From: Bizionia argentinensis JUB59
GTDB lineage: Bacteria > Bacteroidota > Bacteroidia > Flavobacteriales > Flavobacteriaceae
Direction of reading: 5' to 3'
Assembly: GCF_000224335.1 (NCBI RefSeq)
Contig: NZ_AFXZ01000002.1
Coordinates: forward strand, 310,001-374,000
Length of the DNA stretch: 64,000 bases
A program made the position numbers and the translations under genes. Positions 55,427 to 63,004 of this stretch are shown here, piece by piece (positions within the stretch are counted from its first letter, which is position 1; every line of letters starts with the position of its first letter). The notes below the pieces were generated by a model, which saw only the letters and a list, made by a program, of their open reading frames with translations, was not told the DNA's origin and did no database searches.

Positions 55427-55528
55427 ATGGAATTAAAACACATATTTAATTATGAAGCAAAAGGCAGCATGAAACAAAGCTACAATGAGACTCTATTTTA
55501 TAAAAACGTTTATATTGCGTTAAACTAA
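55427..55528 (+). other. Possible 33-codon ORF of unknown meaning
   Basis: An ATG-to-stop frame (MELKHIFNYEAKGSM...) in the 237-bp gap before the TauE gene. No hydrophobic segment, family match or promoter supports it; it could be the eroded start of a former gene. No other element was recognised in this gap. Confidence 0.2.
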
Positions 55529-55610
55529 AAAAAAATAACTTCTTAATAAAACTCATTATACTGCTGACGAATTATTAGCATAACATTTTTAAAATCATAA
55601 ATTACAAGCC

Positions 55611-56420
55611 ATGGAATTAATAGAAGTTTTTGGATATTTAAGCGCATTAGTAATTGGTATCACGCTCGGTCTTATTGGCGGCGGCGGATCTATTTTAGCT
55701 GTTCCAGTATTGGCCTATTTATTTTCTATCGATGAAAAAGCAGCAACAGCCTATTCCCTATTTATTGTTGGCGCCAGCGCTTTAGTTGGTGGTGTAAAAC
55801 AGCACCTAAAAGGTTTTGTAGACTGGAAAACAGCTATAGTTTTTGGTATTCCATCTATAATTGGTGTCTCATTAGTTCGCTTATATGTCGTTCCTGCTTT
55901 ACCTGAATCTTTATTTTATATTGGCGACTTTGAAGTTACCAGACGTATGGCAATGTTCGGTTTTTTTGCTTTCTTAATGATTCCTGCGGCTTTTTCTATG
56001 CTAAAAAAACCAAAAGAAAAACTAGCGGATTTAACTGTTCAAGTTTCTTATAATTATCCTTTAATTATTCTTGAAGGATTAATAGTTGGCGGAATTACTG
56101 GTTTTATTGGAGCCGGCGGTGGTTTTTTAATTATTCCTGCACTTGTTATATTAGCAAAAGTAGAAATGAAGATAGCCATTGGCACATCTTTAATAATTAT
56201 AGCTATTAAATCCCTACTCGGTTTCTTTATTGGCGACGCCTTAACCATGACTATAGATTGGTCTTTTCTAATGCTTTTTACAGGTTTATCCTTTGTTGGA
56301 ATTTTTATTGGTAGTTATTTAAGTAATTTTATTGATGGTAAAAAACTAAAAAAAGGCTTTGGATACTTCATTTTCGTAATGGCTGCCTTTATTTTCTATA
56401 TGGAATTTTTTGTGCAGTAG
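55611..56420 (+). CDS. TauE/SafE family sulfite exporter-like protein
   Basis: A 269-residue protein with about eight helices and the two-repeat TauE/SafE pattern: GLIGGGGSILAVPVLAYL near residue 20 and GFIGAGGGFLIIPALVIL near 165. Members move sulfite, sulfoacetate or other sulfur anions. It directly precedes the rhodanese remnant and the peroxiredoxin and MBL-rhodanese genes, supporting a sulfur role here. Confidence 0.9.
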   Translation: MELIEVFGYLSALVIGITLGLIGGGGSILAVPVLAYLFSIDEKAATAYSLFIVGASALVGGVKQHLKGFVDWKTAIVFGIPSIIGVSLVRLYVVPALPESLFYIGDFEVTRRMAMFGFFAFLMIPAAFSMLKKPKEKLADLTVQVSYNYPLIILEGLIVGGITGFIGAGGGFLIIPALVILAKVEMKIAIGTSLIIIAIKSLLGFFIGDALTMTIDWSFLMLFTGLSFVGIFIGSYLSNFIDGKKLKKGFGYFIFVMAAFIFYMEFFVQ

Positions 56421-56497
56421 AAATAGATGATAAATATCATAACTTTTATGATTTAGAAGTTATATTTTTAATTTGAAGTTATTAAATCATTTTACGT

Positions 56498-56839
56498 ATA
56501 AATTTTTTCAATTCTATTTTTGGAAAAAAAGAAAAACCAAAAGATACCGTTAAACTTCTGGATCCTGCCGATTTTAAAGATGCTACATTAAACCAAAATG
56601 TACAATTAATAGACGTTAGATCGCCTGACGAATACCAGTCTGGACATATTAAAGATGCAAAAAACATCGATTTCTATTCTGGCAAGTTTAATGTTGACTT
56701 TAATAATATTTCAGATCCAAAATTAAAACGCATGCTTGTTTTTAATTGCCAAAAAGAGCATTGGAGATTATGGATGGTTAAAAAATACATACTTCCTTAT
56801 TTATACTGGAACAAAATGCTGAAAGGAAAAGAGATTTAA
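56498..56839 (+). pseudogene. Decayed single-domain rhodanese gene
   Basis: Reading from ATA at 56498, the frame gives a rhodanese N-terminal half typical of Flavobacteria (NFFNSIFGKKEKPKD, QLIDVRSPDEYQSGHIKDA, IDFYSGKF). The start codon appears mutated from ATG to ATA. The catalytic loop, normally CRSGxR, reads CQKEHWR and what follows (LWMVKKYILPYLYW) does not resemble the rest of the domain, so there is probably also an internal deletion or frameshift. It lies 77 bp after the TauE gene. A functional but divergent protein with a non-standard start is the alternative. Confidence 0.65.
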
Positions 56840-56866
56840 AATATTCTATTTTACACTTAAAATGAT

Positions 56867-56906
56867 AAAAGAGGTATGGACTTATTATAAGCCTTTACCT
56901 CTTTTT
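56867..56906 (+). terminator. Terminator after the rhodanese remnant
   Basis: A 10-bp stem AAAAGAGGTA/TACCTCTTTT with a 19-nt loop that can itself pair (CTTA/TAAG), followed by a T-run. It still marks the end of the former TauE-rhodanese transcript. Confidence 0.7.
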
Positions 56907-56949
56907 AGTTATCTAATTTTCGGGCTTTTGTCTTGCTTTTCTGCGCAAA

Positions 56950-56963
56950 GTAACTTATGTTAC
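56950..56963 (+). promoter_or_regulatory. Perfect GTAAC-N4-GTTAC operator upstream of the peroxiredoxin gene
   Basis: GTAAC-TTAT-GTTAC, a perfect palindrome. Its centre (56956.5) is 29.5 bp upstream of the -7-like TATCTTTA (56986-56993), the same spacing as at cydA. Confidence 0.7.
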
Positions 56964-56985
56964 AGTATAGCACTCGACTATAGCT

Positions 56986-56993
56986 TATCTTTA
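56986..56993 (+). promoter_or_regulatory. -7-like element of the peroxiredoxin promoter
   Basis: TATCTTTA matches TAnnTTTG at all but the last position. No -33 TTG is evident, consistent with an activator-dependent promoter. Confidence 0.45.
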
Positions 56994-57029
56994 TAGTAAA
57001 TTTAAAAACAATAATAAAAAACAATAATT

Positions 57030-57692
57030 ATGGAAGCAGATTTAAATATTCAGGAAGTAAACGCTATGCCAAGAATTGGCGATAATGCTCCTGATTTTGA
57101 AGCCGTCACAACTACAGGCAAAATAAAATTTTCAGAATTCGCAATAGATAAGTGGGTTATAATGTTTTCGCATCCAGCGGATTTCACGCCAGTATGCACA
57201 ACAGAGTTAACTGGTTTTGCTAAACGTAAAGGCGAATTTGACGCACTTAATACCCAGCTATTAGGTTTAAGTATTGATAGTATTCATTCCCATTTAGGTT
57301 GGGTTCAAAACGTAAGAGAAAACACAGGCGTTTATTTCGACTTTCCAATTATAGCGGATATCGATATGAAAGTAGCCAAACTTTACGGGATGTTACAACC
57401 TAATGAAAGTGAAACAGCTGCTGTACGTGCGGTATTCTTTATAGATCCGAAGAAAAAAATTCGGTTAGTCATGTATTACCCATTAAACGTTGGTAGAAAT
57501 ATGAATGAAATTTTACGTTCTTTGGAAGCCCTTCAAATTTCAGATAAACATAAAGTTGCCATGCCATTAGATTGGAAAAAAGGTGATAAAGTTATTGTAG
57601 GTCCACCAAAAACTTTAGATGAGTTAAATGCACGATTAGCAGATGATTCTGTTGAAAAAGTAGATTGGTACCTTGCTATGAAAAATATTTAG
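57030..57692 (+). CDS. Peroxiredoxin, Prx6/1-Cys-like
   Basis: A 220-residue thioredoxin-fold peroxidase. The peroxidatic cysteine Cys56 is in HPADFTPVCTTEL; the conserved arginine is in ETAAVRAVFFID; the long C-terminal extension (VAMPLDWKKGD, TLDELNARL) is that of Prx6-type enzymes. It reduces peroxides. ATGs at 57030 and 57066 (MPRIGDNAP) both occur; the longer form is kept because relatives often carry a short N-terminal extension. A strong terminator follows. Confidence 0.9.
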   Translation: MEADLNIQEVNAMPRIGDNAPDFEAVTTTGKIKFSEFAIDKWVIMFSHPADFTPVCTTELTGFAKRKGEFDALNTQLLGLSIDSIHSHLGWVQNVRENTGVYFDFPIIADIDMKVAKLYGMLQPNESETAAVRAVFFIDPKKKIRLVMYYPLNVGRNMNEILRSLEALQISDKHKVAMPLDWKKGDKVIVGPPKTLDELNARLADDSVEKVDWYLAMKNI

Positions 57693-57701
57693 TATATTCA
57701 G

Positions 57702-57734
57702 ATCAGTCTTGATTTTAATTAAATCAAGACTGAT
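57702..57734 (+). terminator. Terminator after the peroxiredoxin gene
   Basis: A 14-bp perfect stem (57702-57715 with 57721-57734), 5-nt loop and following T-run. It separates the peroxiredoxin from the MBL-rhodanese gene. Confidence 0.88.
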
Positions 57735-57760
57735 ATTTTTTTAATTTAACTCCATAACTT

Positions 57761-59104
57761 ATGATAATAAAGCAATTTCAAGACAAACCGTTAGCACATT
57801 ACTCCTACGCTATTATTAGCGAAGGTAAGATGGCGTTGGTAGATCCAGCTAGAAATCCTACGCCCTATTATAAATATGCTGAAGAAAATAATGCTAAAAT
57901 TATAGCGATTTTTGAAACACATCCGCATGCCGATTTTGTGAGTAGTCATTTACAAATACATGAGGAAAAAGGCGCAACAATCTATGTAAGTAAATTGGTT
58001 GATGCCAATTACCCACATCAATCTTTTGATGATGGAGATACTCTTAAAATGGGAAAAATCACATTCTCCGCTATTAATACGCCTGGTCATTCGCCAGACG
58101 GGATTACTATTATGGCTAAAGATGAAAATAATAAACACGCTATGTTTTCTGGAGACACGTTGTTTATTGGCGATGTTGGAAGACCCGATTTACGTGAAAA
58201 AGCGGGTAACATGAGAGCTACCAGAGAGAAATTGGCCAAAAGTATGTACCATACCATCCAAAATAAATTCAACCATTTACCTGATGATACTTTAGTATAT
58301 CCAGCACACGGAGCTGGTTCCTTATGTGGAAAAAACATGAGCACAGATCCATCCAGTACTTTAGGCGAAGAGCGCGCGAGCAATTGGGCTTTCAAAAAAC
58401 AAACAGAAAAAGAGTTTGTCGATACTATTTTAATGGATCAACCTTTTATTCCTTCCTATTTCGGTTATAATGTGGATATAAATAAAACGGGCGCTGAAAA
58501 TTTTGATAAAAATACTAATAGTATTCCTATAAAACTTGAAGTTAAAAGTCTTCCAGAATCAAGTTTGATTATTGATATTAGAGATGAGGCCGATTTCAAA
58601 AAAAATCATCTTAAAGGAAGCATTAATATTATGGCTAGAAATGAAGACGATAAAATAGAAACTTGGTTAGGCTCTATTGTTAATCCTAAAGAAAAGTTTT
58701 ATCTCGTTTTAAATTCTATTAATGATAAAGATGAAATAATTGCGCGTATTGCCAAAATAGGCTACGAAAATCAAATTGAAGCTATTGTTACACTTTCAGA
58801 TAATTCATTACAAAAATCAGAAACATTTGATTTAGAACATTTTAAAAATAATGAGGATGCGTATACTATTATCGATATAAGAAATAAGAGTGAGGTTGCT
58901 GAAGGCAAGATATTTGAAACTGCCATTAATATTCCGCTTAACGAATTACGAGAATCAGAAGAAACGCTTCCAACTAACAAACCTTTTGTTGTGCATTGCG
59001 CCGGCGGTTATAGAAGTGCAGCGGGAAGCAGCATTCTTCAAAAAAATCTTGATTATGCAACGGTTTTTGACTTAAGTGACGCCATAAAAGAATTTCAAGA
59101 TTAA
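57761..59104 (+). CDS. MBL-fold persulfide dioxygenase-like protein fused to two rhodanese domains
   Basis: A 447-residue protein. The N-terminal metallo-beta-lactamase domain (about 1-250) has THPHADFVSSH and AHGAGSLCG, the ETHE1-like pattern with iron ligands. Two rhodanese domains follow: the first (about 265-350; IIDIRDEADFKKNHLKG) has no catalytic cysteine, the second (about 360-447) has VVHCAGGYRSAAGS with Cys and Arg intact. Such fusions oxidise glutathione or other persulfides and transfer sulfane sulfur. It begins 26 bp after the terminator and converges with the tlpA operon. Confidence 0.9.
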   Translation: MIIKQFQDKPLAHYSYAIISEGKMALVDPARNPTPYYKYAEENNAKIIAIFETHPHADFVSSHLQIHEEKGATIYVSKLVDANYPHQSFDDGDTLKMGKITFSAINTPGHSPDGITIMAKDENNKHAMFSGDTLFIGDVGRPDLREKAGNMRATREKLAKSMYHTIQNKFNHLPDDTLVYPAHGAGSLCGKNMSTDPSSTLGEERASNWAFKKQTEKEFVDTILMDQPFIPSYFGYNVDINKTGAENFDKNTNSIPIKLEVKSLPESSLIIDIRDEADFKKNHLKGSINIMARNEDDKIETWLGSIVNPKEKFYLVLNSINDKDEIIARIAKIGYENQIEAIVTLSDNSLQKSETFDLEHFKNNEDAYTIIDIRNKSEVAEGKIFETAINIPLNELRESEETLPTNKPFVVHCAGGYRSAAGSSILQKNLDYATVFDLSDAIKEFQD

Positions 59105-59155
59105 GTTTTGTATGCTCCAAGGATATTAATTAACACTTTATAAAATTATAAATAG

Positions 59156-59190
59156 AAAACCGCATTAGATTAAAAATCTGATGCGGTTTT
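59156..59190. terminator. Bidirectional terminator between MBL-rhodanese and TlpA genes
   Basis: A 16-bp stem with one G-T wobble (59156-59171 with 59175-59190), 3-nt loop, A-run left and T-run right. Confidence 0.87.
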
Positions 59191-59214
59191 TTTTATATAC
59201 TAATTTGAAGATTA

Positions 59215-59841
59215 TTATTTCAAACTCTTCAAAAATTCTTTAAAATCGGGTGCATTATAATCTGCCATTCCTTTGTGTTTTAGTGCTAAATTTCCTTTAG
59301 CGTCAATAACATAGGTTGTTGGTATCGCGGTTGATTCATACATTTTTGGTAATCTGCTAGCTGCTGCATAAATAGGCAAATTATAACCTTTACTTGAATT
59401 AAAAGCTTTGGCTGTTTCAAAATTCTTATCTACGGACAGAATTACAAAAGCTACATCATCCCCTACTTCATCGTACAAGTTTTTAATGCTGGGCATTTCA
59501 GCTATACAAGGCGGACACCAAGTGGCCCAAAAATTTATAAAGATAACTTTACCTTTTAATGCTTCCATAGATGTGATGTTTCCATCTTTATCCATCAGCT
59601 TCAAATTATAATCAGCCTTTATAGCGTTCGTCACCTCCTTACTATCTTTATTTTTGTCTGCATTTTGTATTTCATTTTCCAAATTAAGATTCATAATACC
59701 TGTAGCCAATATACCACGTTGTGCAAAACCAATAACTTCCGCATGCATTCCAGTTGCATAAAGTGTTATAGCAACTACGGCAATGATGCCGTAGTTTAAC
59801 CATGTTTTATTTTTCTTATAAGATGATTTAATATTTTTCAT
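59215..59841 (-). CDS. TlpA-like thiol-disulfide oxidoreductase
   Basis: A 208-residue protein with an N-terminal helix region (about 17-50) as a membrane anchor and a thioredoxin-like domain with the redox motif WATWCPPCIAE (Cys109 and Cys112). It reduces periplasmic disulfides. It is the last gene of the operon, 12 bp after the SoxB-like gene, and might reduce the DsrE or SoxB-like partner. Confidence 0.88.
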   Translation of the reverse strand: MKNIKSSYKKNKTWLNYGIIAVVAITLYATGMHAEVIGFAQRGILATGIMNLNLENEIQNADKNKDSKEVTNAIKADYNLKLMDKDGNITSMEALKGKVIFINFWATWCPPCIAEMPSIKNLYDEVGDDVAFVILSVDKNFETAKAFNSSKGYNLPIYAAASRLPKMYESTAIPTTYVIDAKGNLALKHKGMADYNAPDFKEFLKSLK

Positions 59842-59853
59842 AATCTTTCGGAC

Positions 59854-61515
59854 TTATTGAAATTTATAATCAGTTCCTGGAACCGTCGAAAAAGAATACT
59901 CTCCTAAATAATCGCAATAAGCACGACCATCTAATTTTGGTGAAACTGGTGAATGTACTTTAAGGTATTCTTCTATCACATCATGAATGGTATAATTCAT
60001 TTCTTTCACATCCTTTACATCAGACATTCTACACAAGTTATCAATTGGATCACCAGGACGCACACAAGCAGAAATTGTATAATATTGGTCGTCTTTCATT
60101 TCTTCACCTTTTACTATGATGCTAGAAATACGTTCGCCTCGTGGGTTCTGACTTTTAAAATCGACATCCATTCCAGAGAATCTAACTAACCAACCACCAA
60201 AACGCTCGGTTGGATTTTGCGCAAACGCATTATGCATTTCCTTTTCTAACCAATCCTTAATTTGTTTACCAGTAGCTTTCCCTGTTTTAACATTTTCATT
60301 AACCGGTAGTAAATTCCAAAGGTTTGCTCTTGTAATAGCCGCTGGCTCTCCATTTTCTGGAACCACTGGATTACCAAAACGAAAACCGTTTGAAATAGAA
60401 ATATCAGCTCCAGTTTTCCATCTTGCTGCATCCGTGAATAAATTATCCATTGGATTTTCAACGGTTAAGTAACGATAAAGAGGTGCGTTTGTATAGCCAA
60501 TTATCGTTTCTAAATGATCTTTATAAGGTGCTTTTTCTTGATCTACAAGTGCTTGCATCTGTTTATTGGCTGGGTAAACTTCAGGATCTACATCAATTAA
60601 ATCGTAATCATCGCCTACTAATTTACCTTCAACAAAATGAAGCGTTAATTTTCCAACAAACGAGCCAAATGCACCTGGTTCTGTAACCTTGGCATATTTA
60701 CCTTGAATCATTTCTCGCAGGCGCTCGTGTGTATCATTTCCTAATATATAATCCGCATTTTCTGCAATTGGGCTACTTGCTAATTCTACTTGTTTAAAAA
60801 TTCCAATATGCGTTACCAAGAAAATAACATCTGCTTTTTCTTTAAATTTAATATCATCTACTAATTGCTTCACGCTATTATCTAAACCACTAAAAGCAAT
60901 TCCTTCACTAAAAATCGGGTTTTGTCTTACTGGAACATCTGGATCATTAATACCAATAAAAGCTAAACGAACGCCTTCAATTTCTTTTATGGTATAAGCT
61001 GGAAATAATGGTTCTTTATCTTCGTCGTGGTACATATTCTGAACAATAACTTCCGTATCAAAATCTTCCATAACTTCCATCATGATGTCTTTACCGTAAA
61101 CAACTTCCCAGTTTCCTGGAATGATCACGTCATAACCCATGTTTTTTATGACTTTGGACATTACTCGACCTTGAGATAATGCTGCATAGCCACTACCCTG
61201 TATTAAATCGCCACCATCTATAATAAGCGTTCTATTTGGATTTTTTTTGCGTTCCTCATCAAAAATAGTTTTAATGTTTGCTAAACCACCTCGTTCTTTA
61301 AAAACGATCTCGCCATCTTCCCAAAATAATTCGGGGTGCGAATCTAATTGCCCATGAATATCCGCCGTTTGAAGTATGGTTATACTTATTGTGTCATTTT
61401 TCTTGACCTTGTTTTCTGTCAAGGCATTTCCTTTTTCTGATTTGCAGGAAACTGATAACGTTAGTATTCCTAATAGACCAACGGCTGCTAAAATAGTTTG
61501 TTTAATATTTTTCAT
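59854..61515 (-). CDS. SoxB-like / 5'-nucleotidase-family lipoprotein
   Basis: A 553-residue lipoprotein (lipobox TLSVSC, Cys24). The calcineurin-like domain has TADIHGQLDSH, IIDGGDLIQGSG and the variant GNWEVVYGKD where nucleotidases have GNHE; SoxB has the similar GHWE. GNDTHER and VTHIG follow. The C-terminal domain has SACVRPGDP and VHSPVSPKLDGRA. SoxB cleaves thiosulfate from the SoxYZ carrier; a nucleotidase is the usual annotation. Presence with DsrE, DoxX and TlpA supports a sulfur role. No SoxAX or SoxYZ is in the window. Confidence 0.82.
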   Translation of the reverse strand: MKNIKQTILAAVGLLGILTLSVSCKSEKGNALTENKVKKNDTISITILQTADIHGQLDSHPELFWEDGEIVFKERGGLANIKTIFDEERKKNPNRTLIIDGGDLIQGSGYAALSQGRVMSKVIKNMGYDVIIPGNWEVVYGKDIMMEVMEDFDTEVIVQNMYHDEDKEPLFPAYTIKEIEGVRLAFIGINDPDVPVRQNPIFSEGIAFSGLDNSVKQLVDDIKFKEKADVIFLVTHIGIFKQVELASSPIAENADYILGNDTHERLREMIQGKYAKVTEPGAFGSFVGKLTLHFVEGKLVGDDYDLIDVDPEVYPANKQMQALVDQEKAPYKDHLETIIGYTNAPLYRYLTVENPMDNLFTDAARWKTGADISISNGFRFGNPVVPENGEPAAITRANLWNLLPVNENVKTGKATGKQIKDWLEKEMHNAFAQNPTERFGGWLVRFSGMDVDFKSQNPRGERISSIIVKGEEMKDDQYYTISACVRPGDPIDNLCRMSDVKDVKEMNYTIHDVIEEYLKVHSPVSPKLDGRAYCDYLGEYSFSTVPGTDYKFQ

Positions 61516-61518
61516 AAT

Positions 61519-61941
61519 TTATAGGCTTAAGCTTTTATACCCTTGTTTTTGTAATTGAAAATTGTGTAATATGCCGTTTTCTACGGTATTTATTTTATTT
61601 GGGATTTTTGATTTATCTACTTTAAATTTATTCATCGAGAAACCACATGCTATTAACTCCACTCCTGCTTTTTCGGCTTCACCAATAAAGTTTTTCATTT
61701 TTTCGGGATTTGTAATATCGCCGATATTCCTTCCGCAAATAATGACTTTAAATTGCCCAAAATCGTTACCTTCTTCAGCTTTTAAAGCTTGAGCGGTTAA
61801 AATTATGGGTTGTAATTGTGGGATTTTCTTGGTTAGTACCACATAATTATTTTTACTGGAATCCACTTGCTGCGCCTGAATATCTGTATGAGCAAACAGG
61901 GTCATAATGAATAAGACTGAACTAAAAATGTACGTTTTCAT
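61519..61941 (-). CDS. Exported DsrE-like protein
   Basis: A 140-residue protein with a signal peptide (about residues 1-23) and a DsrE/DsrF-like fold. The cysteines in IICGRN and LIACGFSMNK are positioned like the sulfur-carrying residues of the family. DsrE-like proteins accept or transfer sulfane sulfur; here the protein is periplasmic. It starts 16 bp after the DoxX stop and ends 3 bp before the SoxB-like gene. Confidence 0.83.
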   Translation of the reverse strand: MKTYIFSSVLFIMTLFAHTDIQAQQVDSSKNNYVVLTKKIPQLQPIILTAQALKAEEGNDFGQFKVIICGRNIGDITNPEKMKNFIGEAEKAGVELIACGFSMNKFKVDKSKIPNKINTVENGILHNFQLQKQGYKSLSL

Positions 61942-61957
61942 ATTTATTTATATTGAT

Positions 61958-62356
61958 TTATATTTGAGTGTTTTTGGTGTCGTTGAGTATAAAAAATAGA
62001 AGTCCACCTAGTATTGCTATGTTTTTAAACAGAGGTCCAAGTGATGTAATTTGTCCAACTTGAACCGTTAATGTAATGGGAATTAAAACTGCCACCAGTA
62101 CGATAGCCGCCAATTTAGTTTTATAACCTATGAGAAAAAAGAAACCTGCTGCCAGCATTACTATACCTGATAGAATGACTAGTAATTGAGGTTCACCGAA
62201 AAAATAGGCGAAACCTTTAAAATTAACTTGTTCTATGCGTTGCGCCGTTTTCTCTACGTTTAATAAGTGATTTAATCCCGCCACTAGGAATATACCGCTC
62301 ACCATTATGCGTAAGAGTTGTATGGAACGGCGACTAATTAATATTTTGGTCGTCAT
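61958..62356 (-). CDS. DoxX/DoxD-like membrane protein
   Basis: A 132-residue protein with four helices and GIFLVAGLNHLLNVEK near the N-terminus, the DoxX pattern. DoxD-type proteins form part of thiosulfate:quinone oxidoreductase in Archaea. Its operon (DoxX-DsrE-SoxB-like-TlpA) makes electron transfer from sulfur compounds to menaquinone an attractive guess. It starts 126 bp after the stop of the small exported protein. Confidence 0.8.
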   Translation of the reverse strand: MTTKILISRRSIQLLRIMVSGIFLVAGLNHLLNVEKTAQRIEQVNFKGFAYFFGEPQLLVILSGIVMLAAGFFFLIGYKTKLAAIVLVAVLIPITLTVQVGQITSLGPLFKNIAILGGLLFFILNDTKNTQI

Positions 62357-62482
62357 TATAAATGATGTAAAATGAATTGTTGATATTTCTCAATGTTAGA
62401 ATGCTATAATTCATAAGACTGTGTTTTTACAGAAATAGAATTACAACGAGAGCATTGACTTTTAAATAATTAGTAATAGAAA

Positions 62483-62845
62483 TTAAGCCGTCCGAGGAGG
62501 AGGTGATACGTTATCTAAATAACGGTAACTTAATGAGGACGTGAAATGATCGTCAAAAACAGTAATAAATTCTGCATCTCTAGTTTCCCACGAGAATAAA
62601 TCAAATTGAAATGATGTTGTACAATTAATACTTAAAGTTAGCAATTGCACACTTGCATGATCTAATTGAGAAAAGCTGGCAGTATCATCTGTATTTTTAG
62701 AATTCGTGTGTTTCTTACAAAACGGATTTACCAACATAATATCACCGTTGGATATAAACGTATTCAATCCATTAGCATCTACAGCAAGAAATTTTGCCAT
62801 AAAAATGAATATCAAAAGAGTCGATATGTACGTTTTATTCTTCAC
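62483..62845 (-). CDS. Small exported protein of unknown function
   Basis: A 120-residue protein starting with GTG (no in-frame ATG upstream) with a signal peptide (about 1-24). The mature part has two cysteines (PFCKK and SINCTTS), a SWETRD segment and a Pro-rich end SPPPRTA. It resembles short flavobacterial exported proteins of unknown role. It probably heads the DoxX operon, being directly downstream of the operator and -7 element, although a 126-bp gap follows it. Confidence 0.65.
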   Translation of the reverse strand: MKNKTYISTLLIFIFMAKFLAVDANGLNTFISNGDIMLVNPFCKKHTNSKNTDDTASFSQLDHASVQLLTLSINCTTSFQFDLFSWETRDAEFITVFDDHFTSSLSYRYLDNVSPPPRTA

Positions 62846-62852
62846 GATGGGA

Positions 62853-62860
62853 CAAACATA
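62853..62860 (-). promoter_or_regulatory. -7 element of the exported protein / SoxB-like operon
   Basis: TATGTTTG on the minus strand matches TAnnTTTG. It predicts a very short leader before the GTG start at 62845. Confidence 0.5.
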
Positions 62861-62881
62861 AGAAAAGAATAGGCTCTATTT

Positions 62882-62895
62882 GTAACCTTTGTTAC
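62882..62895 (-). promoter_or_regulatory. Perfect GTAAC-N4-GTTAC operator of the SoxB-like operon
   Basis: Reads GTAAC-AAAG-GTTAC on the minus strand. Its centre (62888.5) lies 28.5 bp upstream of the -7 element at 62860-62853, within 1 bp of the spacing at cydA and the peroxiredoxin gene. Confidence 0.7.
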
Positions 62896-63004
62896 GTATC
62901 AATGTTAAATTACTATTAAAATAGAACAACACTCAAGTTTCACAGTCCTATGTTTTTCTAGAACTCCTTATATTTATTTAAGTAAAATATTTTGGCAGAA
63001 AGAA

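Noticed and set aside
59854-61515. Plain 5'-nucleotidase/UDP-sugar hydrolase annotation
   Set aside because: Not excluded, but the GNWE motif and the DoxX-DsrE-TlpA context made the SoxB-like reading the more informative call.
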